A DNA stretch of 64,000 nt from Aquabacter sp965279295 (GTDB lineage: Bacteria; Pseudomonadota; Alphaproteobacteria; Rhizobiales; Xanthobacteraceae): assembly GCA_965279295.1 (NCBI GenBank), contig CBDIHQ010000017.1; one strand, given 5' to 3'. The position numbers and the translations under genes were made by a program. This document shows, in pieces, positions 54,021-63,705 of this stretch. Numbering within the stretch: position 1 is the stretch's first letter; every line of letters starts with the position of its first letter. A model generated the notes under the pieces. That model was given only the letters and a program-made list of their open reading frames with translations, had not been told where the DNA came from and ran no database searches.

Positions 54021-54178
54021 GCGATCCGGCCCTACATTAGAGGCGAAGCGGGGCTGCGGGGCGCGTTAGGAGACTTTTTCCCCGGGGCCTTAACGATCCT
54101 TAGGGAGCTGTACCTGGTCTTGCCCCTGGGCTTGATCACACGGCGCCCACCTACTCTGTAGGTTTCCCGGGATCGCAC
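54021..54178 (+). ncRNA. ssrS: 6S RNA (ssrS)
   Basis: The region directly before the 5-formyl-THF cyclo-ligase gene carries alphaproteobacterial 6S RNA signatures, among them CCTTAACGATCC and GGAGCTGTACC, then CGGCGCCCACCTAC with its closing GTAGGTTTCCC hairpin. The ends are set by the pairing GCGATCC (54021-54027) with GGATCGC (54170-54176), giving about 157 bases, the usual size. A start nearer 54044 after a TACATT -10 box is possible. 6S RNA binds RNA polymerase holoenzyme. The link to this folate gene is conserved in many proteobacteria. Confidence 0.8.
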
Positions 54179-54244
54179 TCCGACGGTTTTGCGGCTCCGC
54201 TCCTTCATTTTCCTTTCGGCGATCACGCCGGCTCCGGCTTTGGT

Positions 54245-54850
54245 ATGCCGATCGCTCCAATCGATCCCAAAGATCTGCCGGGTCTCAAGGCCGCCCTGCG
54301 CCGTGAGGCGCTGGCGCGGCGTGCCGCGATGGGCGGCGAAGCGCGCATCGCGGCCTCTTCCGCCGCCGCCCAGCAGGCGCCTTTGCTGCTGGGGCCCGTC
54401 ACGGGCCGCGTGGTGTCGCTGTTCGCCCCGTTCCGCGACGAGATCGATACCGCCCCGCTTGCGGCCATGCTGTGGGAGGCCGGCGCCAGCGTGGCGCTGC
54501 CGGTGGTGGTCGCGCGCGACCTGCCCCTCCTGTTCCGCCTCTGGCGCCCCGGCGACGTGCTGGAATTGGTCGGCGCCTACCGCATTCCCACCCCGCTTCC
54601 CTCGTCTCCGCAAATCATTCCCCAGGACCTCATCGTCCCCCTGGCGGCGTTCGATCGGCGCGGCTATCGCATCGGCTATGGCGCCGGCCATTACGACCGC
54701 ACCCTTGCGATGTTGCGCGCGGAGGGGCCGGTGCGCGCGTTCGGCTATGCTTTCGCCTGTCAGGAAGTCGGCGAAGTTCCCATCGAAGCGCATGACGAGA
54801 GGGTGGAGGGGATGATAACGGAGGCAGGGGCCTATTCCTGCGGCGGGTAG
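54245..54850 (+). CDS. 5-formyltetrahydrofolate cyclo-ligase
   Basis: A 201-residue ATP-dependent enzyme that turns 5-formyl-THF into 5,10-methenyl-THF. The conserved C-terminal motif is IVPLAAFDRRGYRIGYGAGH followed by YDRTLA. The N-terminal LKAALRREALARRAAM is typical of the YgfA/Fau family. It stands just downstream of the 6S RNA, the classic arrangement. The start at ATG 54245 fits; a longer out-of-frame ORF from 54189 is spurious. Confidence 0.93.
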   Translation: MPIAPIDPKDLPGLKAALRREALARRAAMGGEARIAASSAAAQQAPLLLGPVTGRVVSLFAPFRDEIDTAPLAAMLWEAGASVALPVVVARDLPLLFRLWRPGDVLELVGAYRIPTPLPSSPQIIPQDLIVPLAAFDRRGYRIGYGAGHYDRTLAMLRAEGPVRAFGYAFACQEVGEVPIEAHDERVEGMITEAGAYSCGG

Positions 54851-54851
54851 C

Positions 54852-55676
54852 ATGCGGATCTTGTTTCTTGGTGACGTGGTTGGCCGCTCGGGCCGGGACA
54901 TCGTGCTGGCACACCTGCCGGGGCTGATCACCCGCTGGCGGCTCGATCTGGTGATCGTGAACGGCGAGAATGCCGCCGGCGGCTTCGGCATCACGGAAGC
55001 GATCTATGAGGATTTCATCTCCGCCGGGGCCGATGCCGTGACGCTTGGAAACCACGCCTTCGACCAACGCGAGGCCCTGGTGTTCATCGAGCGGGCCGAG
55101 CGCCTGGTGCGCCCGGCCAATTATCCCCCCGGCACGCCTGGACGCGGCGCGGCGCTGGTGGAGGCCAAGAACGGCGCGCGGGTGCTGGTGGCCAACATCA
55201 TGGGCCGCACATTCATGGATCCCATGGACGATCCCTTCGCCGCGCTCGACAAGCTGCTCGGCGGGGTCGAGATGGGCGCCCATGTGGATGCGGCGGTGGT
55301 GGATTTCCACGCCGAGACCACCAGCGAGAAACAGGCGTTTGGCCATTATTGCGACGGCCGCGCCACCCTCGTTGTCGGCACCCACACCCATGTGCCCACC
55401 GCCGACCACCGCATCCTCGCCGGCGGCACCGCCTTCATGACCGATGTCGGCATGTGCGGCAGCTATGACGGCGTGATCGGTATGGACAAGGAGGAGCCGC
55501 TGCGCCGCTTCACCCGCAAGATCGGCGCCGGCCGGTTCGAGCCGGCGTCCGGGCCGGCGAGCCTCTCCGGCCTTGCGGTGGAAAGCTGCGACAAGACCGG
55601 GCTCGCCCTCAAGGTGGCGCCGGTGCGGTTGGGTGGTGCGCTTTCGGAGGCACGGCCGGAGTTCTGGGAGGGGTAG
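54852..55676 (+). CDS. YmdB-family metallophosphoesterase
   Basis: A 274-residue protein with metal-binding motifs at MRILFLGDVVGRSGRD, IVNGENAAGGFGIT, TLGNHAFDQ and VGTHTHVPTAD. These are the marks of the YmdB (TIGR00282) cyclic-nucleotide phosphodiesterase family, which uses a two-metal site. It starts one base after the cyclo-ligase stop, so the two are co-transcribed. A role in cAMP or cGMP turnover is inferred from the family only. Confidence 0.9.
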   Translation: MRILFLGDVVGRSGRDIVLAHLPGLITRWRLDLVIVNGENAAGGFGITEAIYEDFISAGADAVTLGNHAFDQREALVFIERAERLVRPANYPPGTPGRGAALVEAKNGARVLVANIMGRTFMDPMDDPFAALDKLLGGVEMGAHVDAAVVDFHAETTSEKQAFGHYCDGRATLVVGTHTHVPTADHRILAGGTAFMTDVGMCGSYDGVIGMDKEEPLRRFTRKIGAGRFEPASGPASLSGLAVESCDKTGLALKVAPVRLGGALSEARPEFWEG

Positions 55677-55696
55677 GCTTTCCCCCTTGCTATCGG

Positions 55697-55861
55697 CCCC
55701 CTCCCCCCTTGAGGGGGAGGGCTGGGGTGGGGGGTATCTTTCCATTCGGAGCTAATGCTGGGATAGAAGAATCCGAGCGGTAAACCGCTCTCTTCTCCGC
55801 CGATGCCCCGCCAAGCGGCGCCGTACCCCCCACCCCAACCCTCCCCCTCAAGGGGGGAGGG
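55697..55861. repeat. Inverted pair of a ~38-bp GC-rich palindromic repeat
   Basis: The unit at 55697-55736 (CCCCCTCCCCCCTTGAGGGG, then GAGGGCTGGGGTGGGGGGTA) returns inverted at 55824-55861 with about one mismatch, separated by some 87 bases. Each unit also contains its own small palindrome around TTGA. This looks like a dispersed extragenic palindrome of the REP type sitting between the YmdB and ABC-F genes, which converge here. It may also serve as a two-way terminator. Confidence 0.8.
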
Positions 55862-55954
55862 AGCCAAGTGGAGAGGGGAGGGAGCAATCGGAGATGCGGC
55901 AATCCTTTGCGATTGGCGGCGAAAGCCGCAGACCCGCCCGCCTATTCCCCCCGC

Positions 55955-57799
55955 CTACTCCGCCGCCTCAAGCGCAGTAGACGCGTCCAGCCAATCCTCC
56001 TCGCACCTCGCAAGCGCCGCGACCGCGTCGTCGCGCTGTTTGGTGAGGCGCACACCGTCGGCGGGGAATTTCGCGATCTTCGGGTCGGCGAGCCGCTTGT
56101 CGATGGCGGCGATGTCTTTTTCCAGCTTCGCGGTCTGGCTCTCGATGTCCCGCAGCCGCTTGCGCAGCGGCTCCGCGCTGTCCTGCGCGGGGGCTTCTTC
56201 CTTGTCCTTGCGGCCCTCGCCGGTCATGCGGCCTGAGCGGCTGAGCACTTCGCGGCGATATTGGTCGAGGTCGCCGTCATAGGGCTTCACCGTGCCCCCG
56301 CCGACCATCCACAGCCGCTCCGCGCAGGCTTCCAGCAGATGGCGGTCATGGGACACCAGGATCACCGCTCCGGGAAAATCGTTGATGGCAGTGATGAGGG
56401 CTTCGCGCGCCTGAATATCCAGATGGTTGGTGGGCTCATCGAGGATCAGCATGTGCGGACCATTGAAGGCCGCGAGGCCGAGCAGCAGCCGCGCCTTCTC
56501 GCCACCGGAGAGCGACGACACCTTGGTGTCCGCCGATTGGCCGGAGAAGCCCATTTCCGCCGCCCGCGCGCGCACCCGCGCTTCCGGGGCGTCGGGCATC
56601 AGCTTGCGCACATGCTGGGCCGGGCTGTCGCCGGGCACCAGTTCGTCCAGCTGATGCTGGGCGAGATAGGCGACCTCAAGCTTGTCAGCGCGCACGATGT
56701 TGCCGCGCTGGGGCTGAAGCCGGTCGGCCAGCAGCTTGGCGAACGTGGACTTGCCGTTGCCGTTCGGACCCAGCAAAGCGATGCGGTCGTCCTCGTCGAT
56801 GCGCAGGTCGAGATTGCGCAGGATCGGCTGGCCTTCGACATAGCCGACATCCACCCGGTCCAGCACGATGATCGGCGGGGACAGCAGCTTCTCGGGGTGG
56901 CGGATCGAGATCGCGGCGCTCTGCTCGCCGACCTCGGGGGTGATCGGCTCCATGCGGGCCAGCGCCTTGACGCGGGACTGGGCCTGCTTGGCCTTGGACG
57001 CCTTGGCCTTGAAGCGGGCGACGAAGGCTTCCATGTGGGCGCGGGCGGCTTCCTGCTTCTTGCGGTGCTTCTGGTCCAGCAGCAAGCGCTCGCGGCGCTG
57101 GCGGTCGAACGAGGTGAAGCCGCCGCGATAGATCGCCAGCTTGCCGTTGGAGAAATGCAGGATGTGATCGACGCTGGTGTCCAGCAGGTCGCGATCATGG
57201 CTGATCAGGATGACCGTGCGCGGATAGTTCGCGAGATAGTCCTGAAGCCAGAGCGTGCCTTCAAGGTCGAGATAGTTGGTGGGCTCGTCCAGCAGCAGCA
57301 GGTCCGGCTCGGTGAACAGCAGCGCCGCCAGCGCGACGCGCATGCGCCAGCCGCCGGAGAATTCCGAGCAGGCGCGCGCCTGGGCATCCTCATCGAAGCC
57401 GAGGCCGGCGAGAATGCGCGCGGCGCGGGACGGTGCCGAATGGGCGTCGATATCAACCAGGCGGATTTCGATCTCGGCGATCCGCATGGGCTCGGTGGCG
57501 GTCTCGCGCTCGATGAGCAGGGCGGCCCGCTCCTCATCGGCGGCGAGAACACGCTCCAGCAGGCTGTCCGGGCCGGACGGGGCCTCCTGCGCCACCCGGC
57601 CGATGCGGGCGCGGTTGGGCAGGCGGATGGAGCCGCTTTCCAGCTCCAACTCGCCCATGATGGCCTTGAACAGAGTGGTCTTGCCGGCGCCGTTGCGCCC
57701 AACCACGCCCACGCGCGCCCCCTCGGGGATGGCGACCGAGGCGTGATCCAGCAAAAGGCGCCCCGCAAGCCGGAGCGAAATATCGTCGAGAACGATCAT
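55955..57799 (-). CDS. ABC-F family ATPase
   Basis: A 614-residue soluble protein with two ATPase domains and no membrane segment. Walker A motifs are GRNGAGKTT and GPNGNGKST. Signatures are FSGGWRMR and LSGGEKAR, and Walker B motifs LLLLDEPTNYLD and LILDEPTNHLD. The linker between them is a charged helical hairpin (KKQEAARAHMEAFVARFKAK) and there is a coiled-coil C-terminal extension. The length and layout resemble the YheS/Uup branch. ABC-F proteins act on the ribosome, not in transport. Confidence 0.93.
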   Translation of the reverse strand: MIVLDDISLRLAGRLLLDHASVAIPEGARVGVVGRNGAGKTTLFKAIMGELELESGSIRLPNRARIGRVAQEAPSGPDSLLERVLAADEERAALLIERETATEPMRIAEIEIRLVDIDAHSAPSRAARILAGLGFDEDAQARACSEFSGGWRMRVALAALLFTEPDLLLLDEPTNYLDLEGTLWLQDYLANYPRTVILISHDRDLLDTSVDHILHFSNGKLAIYRGGFTSFDRQRRERLLLDQKHRKKQEAARAHMEAFVARFKAKASKAKQAQSRVKALARMEPITPEVGEQSAAISIRHPEKLLSPPIIVLDRVDVGYVEGQPILRNLDLRIDEDDRIALLGPNGNGKSTFAKLLADRLQPQRGNIVRADKLEVAYLAQHQLDELVPGDSPAQHVRKLMPDAPEARVRARAAEMGFSGQSADTKVSSLSGGEKARLLLGLAAFNGPHMLILDEPTNHLDIQAREALITAINDFPGAVILVSHDRHLLEACAERLWMVGGGTVKPYDGDLDQYRREVLSRSGRMTGEGRKDKEEAPAQDSAEPLRKRLRDIESQTAKLEKDIAAIDKRLADPKIAKFPADGVRLTKQRDDAVAALARCEEDWLDASTALEAAE

Positions 57800-57859
57800 G
57801 ATGGGGCCTTCTCGCAGGCGCGAAGGCGAAGGGCAAGGGCGCGTGCACCGCGAAATGCC

Positions 57860-59017
57860 TCAAAGTGCCGCGAGGCGGGCGCGTCCGCGCGTCCGCACGG
57901 TGCGCAGCAGCGCCAGCACCGGCCGCTCCACCGCCACCAGGAACACACCCGCCAGCAACAGAGACGTCGCGAGCAGCAGCAGGAACAGCAGGCCAAGGCT
58001 CGCTGGCGACAGCGGCGCGAAATGCACGAACAGCCAGGAGACGGGCGCGCAGATCAGCGGCACATGCACCAGATAGAGTGGGAAGGACAATTCGCCGAGC
58101 CGCAGCAGCAGCGGATGCGCGAACGCGCGCCGAAGCTGTTGCGTCATGAGGATCGACACGATCAAACAGAGCGCCCCCGCCTCCCGCACGCCGTCCGTGC
58201 CGAGGTGGGAGAGGATGAGATCGCCCAGTCCCGGCCCCGGCACATGGCCCGGAAAGGGGCCGCCGAGAACCAACCCCAGCAGACAGAGGCCGGCACCGAG
58301 GGCGGTGTGGGACACCAATCTGTGCCGCGCCTCGAACACCAGGGCGCCGCCGCAGAACGCCGCCAATCCGTATTCCTGCGCGATTGCCAGACCGACCAGC
58401 CCCGCGACCATCGCCCCCGCCCGCCAGCGTGGCGCGATCAGCGCATAGGCGCCGTAGATCAGCACCGAGCCCAGGAACTCGGTTCGCATGGTCCACAACG
58501 GATTGTTGAACTTGGTGGTGCCCTCCACGAACACGCCGACCGCGCCCTCCCACAGGGCCTGCGACAGCGGCGGGATCGGCGCCTGATAGGTCCAGTAGAA
58601 CCAGCGGCTGCCGCTGATCGCCTGCGCCTCATGCGCCGCGTGGGGGAAGCCGGTGAGCCAGGCCCAGGCGATCACCGAACTCGCGACCGCCGGCAGCGCG
58701 AGCCGAAAATAGCGCAGCGCGATCATGAACGGCGCCTCCCGCAGGGTGCGCGGGCTGGAGGCGGCGAGCACGAAGCCGCTGAGCACGAAGAACACCGCCA
58801 CCGAGAACCGCCCGTTCCATAGCGCCGCCACTGGCAGGTCAATGATGCCGAAGCCGGTGCGGGCCTTGTCCGCGAACGGTGCGGGGTCGAAGGCATAGAA
58901 GAAGTGGAACGCCACCACTCCGACGGCCGCGACGCCCCGCAGCCCGTCGAGGCAGGCGACGCGATCGCCTGCGGAAGCGGCTTTCGGGGTTACGTCCCGT
59001 GCGGATACGGACGCCAT
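57860..59017 (-). CDS. Acyltransferase 3 family membrane protein
   Basis: A 385-residue integral membrane protein with about ten helices. The family start is CLDGLRGVAAVGVVAFHFFY with the conserved His, then FSVAVFFVLSGFVLA and NNPLWTMRTEFLGS. It resembles O-acyltransferases that modify lipopolysaccharide, exopolysaccharide or peptidoglycan sugars. ATG 59017 is used; the frame continues to 59416 inside the next gene. It is 17 bases after the decarboxylase stop, so the two may be co-transcribed. Acceptor unknown. Confidence 0.88.
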   Translation of the reverse strand: MASVSARDVTPKAASAGDRVACLDGLRGVAAVGVVAFHFFYAFDPAPFADKARTGFGIIDLPVAALWNGRFSVAVFFVLSGFVLAASSPRTLREAPFMIALRYFRLALPAVASSVIAWAWLTGFPHAAHEAQAISGSRWFYWTYQAPIPPLSQALWEGAVGVFVEGTTKFNNPLWTMRTEFLGSVLIYGAYALIAPRWRAGAMVAGLVGLAIAQEYGLAAFCGGALVFEARHRLVSHTALGAGLCLLGLVLGGPFPGHVPGPGLGDLILSHLGTDGVREAGALCLIVSILMTQQLRRAFAHPLLLRLGELSFPLYLVHVPLICAPVSWLFVHFAPLSPASLGLLFLLLLATSLLLAGVFLVAVERPVLALLRTVRTRGRARLAAL

Positions 59018-59034
59018 GGCGCTTCTGCGGGATC

Positions 59035-60513
59035 TCAGGCGGCGCTGGCCGCTTCCCGCACCTTCCCGAGTTCGAGTGTCGCGGCCACCAATTGTTCGAG
59101 ATCCTGCGTGCGGGTGCGGTGGTTCACGAGGCACACGCGGATCGCTGTGCGGCCCGAGAGCGTGGTGGTGGAGGGCGCGGAAATGCCCAGTTCCTGAAGA
59201 TCGGCGACGATCTCCTTGTTGATCCAGTCGATGAAGCCGGCATCGCCGACCTCGGGGACATAGCGGAAGCACACCACGTTCAGGCTCACCGGCGCCAGCA
59301 TTTCCAGGTGGGGGGCGTTGGCCTCCACAAGCTCGGCGAGGGCGTGCGCCTGCCGGCAGTTCTTCTCGATGATGGCGGAGAGCCCGGCGATGCCATGGGA
59401 CTTGAAGGTGAACCACACCTTCAGCGCCCGGAAGGTGCGCGAGAGTTCCGGGCCATAATCGCAGAACCAGGGCTCGCCGCCGGCCAGACCGCGCTCGGCG
59501 GGCGCGAGATATTCCTTGCGGGCGGCGAAGGCGTCGTGATGGGCCTTGGCGTCCCGGATCAGCACGATGCCGGCGTCATAGGGCACCTGAAACCATTTGT
59601 GGAAGTCGAAGGCGGTGGAATCCGCGCCGCTCATGGCGTCCACCCGGTGGCGGTGGTCCTGCGTGAGCAGCGCGCCGACGCCGAACGCGGCGTCCACATG
59701 GAACCACAGCTTGTGCTTGGCGCAGATGTCGCCGACGCGGGCGATGTCGTCGATGGCGCCGGTGTTCACGGTGCCGGCGGTGGCGACCGCGCAGAACGGC
59801 CTCAGGCCCTTGGCGCGATCTTCCGCGATCATCGCGTCCAGCGCATCGCAATCGATCTCGCGCGCCCCGTTCACCGGCACCATGCGCACGTTGGCACGGC
59901 CGAGGCCGAGAATGTCGAACGCCTTGGCGAAGCACGAATGCGCCTCGGTGGAGGCATAGCCCACCAGCCCGAGCCCGGCCGCCGCAACCCCGTCGCGGGC
60001 GACATCGCCCTGCGCCATGACATTGCGCGCCACCGCCATGGCGATCACCGTGCCGAGCGAGGTGCCGCTGGTGAGGATGCCGCTGGCGGAGACGGGGAAG
60101 CCCACCATCTCCTTGCACCAGTCGATCACCTGGCGCTCCACCTGATTGGCGATGTGGTTCCGGCCACCGAGGTTGCAGTTCATGAAGGCGGCGAGCATTT
60201 CGCCCAGCGCGCCCTGGACGTTGCCGCCGCCGTGCACCCAGCCGAAGAAGGCGGGATGCACATTGCCCGTTCCATAAGGCAGGATATGGCTCTTGAAGGT
60301 GGCGTAGACTTCGTCCAGCGCCATGCCCTCCTGCGGCAGCGGCTCGGTCAGCGCGGCGATGGAGGCTTGCGGCGGGGCGGTCCACACCGGCGTCGTCAGC
60401 GCCGCCTCCAGATGGGAGATGCCGTCCTCCATGGCGGTCTGGAACACGGCGCGCAAGGCGCCCCAGTCCGCCGGGTCCAAGGACGGTTCATTGCCGATGA
60501 TGTCGCGCCGCAT
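59035..60513 (-). CDS. Group II PLP-dependent amino-acid decarboxylase
   Basis: A 492-residue decarboxylase of the aromatic-amino-acid/glutamate decarboxylase group. Key segments: HPAFFGWVHGGGNVQGAL, GILTSGTSLGTVIAMAVARN, WFHVDAAFGVGALL and the PLP lysine in STAFDFHKWFQVPYDAG. Its closeness to AADC-type enzymes suggests tryptophan, tyrosine, phenylalanine or a similar amino acid, but the substrate cannot be fixed from these motifs. ATG 60513 is preceded by GGGGGA and leads into the family N-terminus; the upstream extension to 60597 is unlikely. Confidence 0.88.
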   Translation of the reverse strand: MRRDIIGNEPSLDPADWGALRAVFQTAMEDGISHLEAALTTPVWTAPPQASIAALTEPLPQEGMALDEVYATFKSHILPYGTGNVHPAFFGWVHGGGNVQGALGEMLAAFMNCNLGGRNHIANQVERQVIDWCKEMVGFPVSASGILTSGTSLGTVIAMAVARNVMAQGDVARDGVAAAGLGLVGYASTEAHSCFAKAFDILGLGRANVRMVPVNGAREIDCDALDAMIAEDRAKGLRPFCAVATAGTVNTGAIDDIARVGDICAKHKLWFHVDAAFGVGALLTQDHRHRVDAMSGADSTAFDFHKWFQVPYDAGIVLIRDAKAHHDAFAARKEYLAPAERGLAGGEPWFCDYGPELSRTFRALKVWFTFKSHGIAGLSAIIEKNCRQAHALAELVEANAPHLEMLAPVSLNVVCFRYVPEVGDAGFIDWINKEIVADLQELGISAPSTTTLSGRTAIRVCLVNHRTRTQDLEQLVAATLELGKVREAASAA

Positions 60514-60679
60514 GGAGGGTCCCCCGATCCGCACCGCGTGGGATAGTGGATGCGGCAACGCCCAAGCGCAACACGGGCTGGCAACACGGGCCGGCAATGG
60601 CGGAACCTGCCGTTGCGATGCCGGGTTCAGTCGATGACGCGCGAACCATCGCCCCCTTCACCACGGCAAAATCGGATCA

Positions 60680-62521
60680 ATGGCTGCTCTCATGACGCTT
60701 GAAACCACCGGTCTGCCCGCCGGCGCACCGCCGGCGCGCCAACACCGCATGCCGTTCGGCGCGCAGATCACGCCGGAGGGGGTGCGGTTCTCGTTCTATG
60801 CCCCCTCGCAGCAACAGGTGCGGCTGCATGTGGATGGGGTGGTGGTGGGCATGGAGCGGAGCGGCGAAGGCTGGCACGGCTGCATGATGCGGGTGCCGCC
60901 GGGCACGCGCTATGCCTTCGAACTGGAGGATGGCCTGATGGTGCCGGACCCGGCGTCGCGCCACCAGCCGGAGGATTGCCACGGCCCGTCCGAGGTGGTC
61001 GATCCCACGCGCTATGCCTGGCGCGACGCGCAGTGGACCGGCCGGCCCTGGGCCGAGGCGATCATCTACGAACTGCATGTCGGCACCTTCACAACCGAGG
61101 GCACGTTCCGCGCCGCAATCGCGCGGCTGGATGCGCTGGTGGACCTGGGCGTGACGGCGATCGAACTGATGCCGCTGGCGGATTTTCCCGGCGTGCGGAG
61201 CTGGGGATACGACGGTGTGCTGCTTTATGCGCCCGATGGCGCCTACGGCCCGCCAGACGACCTGCGCGCCCTGGTGGACGCTGCCCACGCGCGCGGGCTG
61301 ATGGTGCTGCTGGACGTGGTCTACAACCACTTCGGGCCGGACGGGAATTACCTCGGCGCCTATGCACCCGGCTTCTTCACCGATCGCCATGCAACGCCGT
61401 GGGGCGCCGCCATCAATTACGACGGCGAGGGCAGCAGCGTGGTGCGCGACTTCATGATCCATAATGCGCTCTATTGGATCGAGGAATTCAATATGGATGG
61501 CCTGCGCCTCGACGCCGTCCACGCCATCAAGGACGAAAGCGGCGAGGATCTGATTTCCGAATTGTCGCGCCGCGTGCGGGCGGCGCAGAAGGGGCGCTAT
61601 ATCCATCTCATCCTCGAGAATGAGGAGAACGAGGCGCGGCGTCTGTCCCAGGAGGCGGCGAGCGGCTTCACGGCGCAGTGGAACGATGACGTGCACCACG
61701 CCCTGCATGTCGCGGTCACCGGGGAGGGCGATGGCTATTACACAGACTATCTCGGCGCGCCGACCCTGCTCGCCCGCTCCATCGCCGAGGGGTTCGCGTT
61801 CCAGGGCGAGGTGATGGGCTATCGCGGCCACGCCCGCGGCGAGCCGAGCGCGAGCCTGCCGCCCACCGCCTTCATCGCCTTCCTCCAGAACCACGACCAG
61901 ATCGGCAATCGCGCGTTCGGCGACCGCATCACCGCCACTGCGCCGCAGGCGGCGGTGCGCGCGGCGGCGGCGATCTATCTGCTCTCGCCGCAGATTCCCA
62001 TGCTGTTCATGGGCGAGGAATGGGCCAGCGCCCAGCCCTTCCCCTTCTTCTGCGACTTTACCGGAGATCTCGCCGAGGCTGTGCGTCAGGGCCGCCGCGA
62101 CGAGTTCGCGCGCTTTCCCGCGTTCGCCGATCCGCTCGTGCGGGAAACCATTCCCGATCCGGTGGCCGTGTCCACCTTCCAATCCGCCAAGCTCGACTGG
62201 GCCGCACGGGATGAGCCGGAACACCGCGCGTGGCTGGACTGGTATCGCCAGGCGATTTCGGTGCGCCGTGCCCACATCTGGCCGCTGGCCCCGCTCATCA
62301 GGCGCGGCGGGGTGTGGCGCGCGATGGAGCCGGGCGGGGTCGCGGTGGACTGGTTCGACGGCGACCGCCCCCTCCTGTCGCTGCGCGCCAATCTCAGCGC
62401 GAGCGATATTGCGGGCCTGCCGCTGCCGCCGGGGCGGGTGATCTGGTCGGAAGGCGAGATGTCGGGCGACACGGCCGCCGCGCGCGCCGGCCCCTGGTCG
62501 GTGCGCTGGATCCTCCCCTGA
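60680..62521 (+). CDS. treZ: Malto-oligosyltrehalose trehalohydrolase TreZ
   Basis: A 613-residue GH13 enzyme that releases trehalose from maltooligosyl-trehalose. An N-terminal beta domain (PFGAQITPEGVRFSFYAPSQ) precedes the barrel. The barrel has WAEAIIYELHVGTFTTEG, the nucleophile Asp in MDGLRLDAVHAI, the acid Glu in HLILENEEN and the third Asp in FLQNHDQIGNR. The partner TreY and the usual glg/tre neighbours are not in the window. ATG 60680 or 60692 may be the start. Confidence 0.94.
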   Translation: MAALMTLETTGLPAGAPPARQHRMPFGAQITPEGVRFSFYAPSQQQVRLHVDGVVVGMERSGEGWHGCMMRVPPGTRYAFELEDGLMVPDPASRHQPEDCHGPSEVVDPTRYAWRDAQWTGRPWAEAIIYELHVGTFTTEGTFRAAIARLDALVDLGVTAIELMPLADFPGVRSWGYDGVLLYAPDGAYGPPDDLRALVDAAHARGLMVLLDVVYNHFGPDGNYLGAYAPGFFTDRHATPWGAAINYDGEGSSVVRDFMIHNALYWIEEFNMDGLRLDAVHAIKDESGEDLISELSRRVRAAQKGRYIHLILENEENEARRLSQEAASGFTAQWNDDVHHALHVAVTGEGDGYYTDYLGAPTLLARSIAEGFAFQGEVMGYRGHARGEPSASLPPTAFIAFLQNHDQIGNRAFGDRITATAPQAAVRAAAAIYLLSPQIPMLFMGEEWASAQPFPFFCDFTGDLAEAVRQGRRDEFARFPAFADPLVRETIPDPVAVSTFQSAKLDWAARDEPEHRAWLDWYRQAISVRRAHIWPLAPLIRRGGVWRAMEPGGVAVDWFDGDRPLLSLRANLSASDIAGLPLPPGRVIWSEGEMSGDTAAARAGPWSVRWILP

Positions 62522-62530
62522 CCGATGCGC

Positions 62531-63703
62531 TCAGCCCCCGTAGAGCCACTCGTAGCGTTCCAGCAGCCGGCTGCCGGTGAGGCCGATGAAGGCATCGCGG
62601 GCCATCCGCGCGGGGCCGGAGAGATGGTAGATCGCGCCTGACGTGCGCGCCTCGCGCTGGATGCGCGCGGTGCGCGGGCGCCGCGCGGTCTCATAGGCCC
62701 GGAGCGCGAATTCCGCCGTGGCGGCTTGGCCCAGCGCGGCTGTGAGCGCCGCCGCATCCTCGATCGCCTGCGCCGCGCCCTGCGCGAGGAACGGCAGCAT
62801 GGCGTGAGCGGCATCGCCCAGCAGCGTCGCGCGTCCCGCGCCCCAGCGCGGCATCGGGTCGAGATCGTAGAGACCCCAGCAGCGGTATTCCGCCGCCCCC
62901 GCCAGCAGGGCGCGAACCTCGTCCGCCCAGGTGGCGAAGGCCGCGTGCACCGTGGAGGCGCTACCCGGCTCGCTCCAGCGCGCCACCGGCTGATCCGCCT
63001 TCACCACCGCGACGATATTGACCGTATCCCCGCCCCGCACCGGATACGTCACCAGATGGGCTTCCGGGCCGAGATAGAGTTTGACTGCGGGTCGGCCGCC
63101 CCCGGCGCCCGGCACCGTGGCGCGATAGGCGACCCGGTTGGCGAACACCGGCGCCGCCGATCCACCGAGCTGGGCGCGCACCGTCGAGCGCACGCCGTCC
63201 GCCCCCACCAATATGTCGGCCTCGATCGGCAACGCTTCGCCATCGCGGCTGGCAACCGCGACAGCGGCGCCTTCGGAGGCCTCCATGCCTTCCAGGCGCG
63301 CGCCCATCTCGAACCTGACGCCGAGACTGCGGGCGGCATCCACCAGCACGCGGTGCAGGTCGGCGCGATGGGCCACCAGGAATGGTGCACCGAGCCGCGC
63401 CGCCGCCGGCCCGTAGGGACAGGTGGCGATCAGCCGCCCGGAATGGCCGTCGCGGATTTCCAGGGCTTCGGGCGCAACCGCCACGGCCTCCAGGGCAGGG
63501 AGCAGGTCAAGGTCGCGCAGCACGCGCGTGGCGTTTGGGCTGAGTTGCAGCCCGGCGCCGACCTCCTCGAAGGCGGTCGCCTGCTCGATGATGCTGACGC
63601 GCAGCCCGGCCCGGCGCAGGGACACGGCAGAGGCGAGACCGCCGATGCCGCCGCCCACGATCACCGCGCTCGCGGCAACCCCTCGGATCGGGTTCGCGGC
63701 CAC
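62531..63703 (-). CDS. FAD-dependent monooxygenase, salicylate-hydroxylase-like
   Basis: A roughly 390-residue class A flavoprotein monooxygenase. The FAD motif is AVIVGGGIGGLASAVSLRRA, the DG motif VGADGVRSTVRAQL, and the second FAD motif ATLLGDAAHAMLPFLAQGA. These enzymes hydroxylate aromatic acids such as salicylate or 6-hydroxynicotinate. The start is uncertain: GTG 63703 lies two bases after the upstream gene's stop and is preferred, while GTG 63733 would overlap that gene by 28 bases. The stop lies 9 bases from the convergent treZ stop. Substrate unknown. Confidence 0.9.
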   Translation of the reverse strand: MAANPIRGVAASAVIVGGGIGGLASAVSLRRAGLRVSIIEQATAFEEVGAGLQLSPNATRVLRDLDLLPALEAVAVAPEALEIRDGHSGRLIATCPYGPAAARLGAPFLVAHRADLHRVLVDAARSLGVRFEMGARLEGMEASEGAAVAVASRDGEALPIEADILVGADGVRSTVRAQLGGSAAPVFANRVAYRATVPGAGGGRPAVKLYLGPEAHLVTYPVRGGDTVNIVAVVKADQPVARWSEPGSASTVHAAFATWADEVRALLAGAAEYRCWGLYDLDPMPRWGAGRATLLGDAAHAMLPFLAQGAAQAIEDAAALTAALGQAATAEFALRAYETARRPRTARIQREARTSGAIYHLSGPARMARDAFIGLTGSRLLERYEWLYGG

Positions 63704-63705
63704 GG

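Noticed and set aside
55677..55954. A CRISPR array or tandem repeat in the GC-rich gap
   Set aside because: The two units are inverted and only two in number, with no regular spacer series and no cas genes.
56261..58822. An 853-codon plus-strand open frame
   Set aside because: It is antisense to the ABC-F ATPase and acyltransferase genes. It is Arg/Gln/Gly-rich with no recognisable domain.
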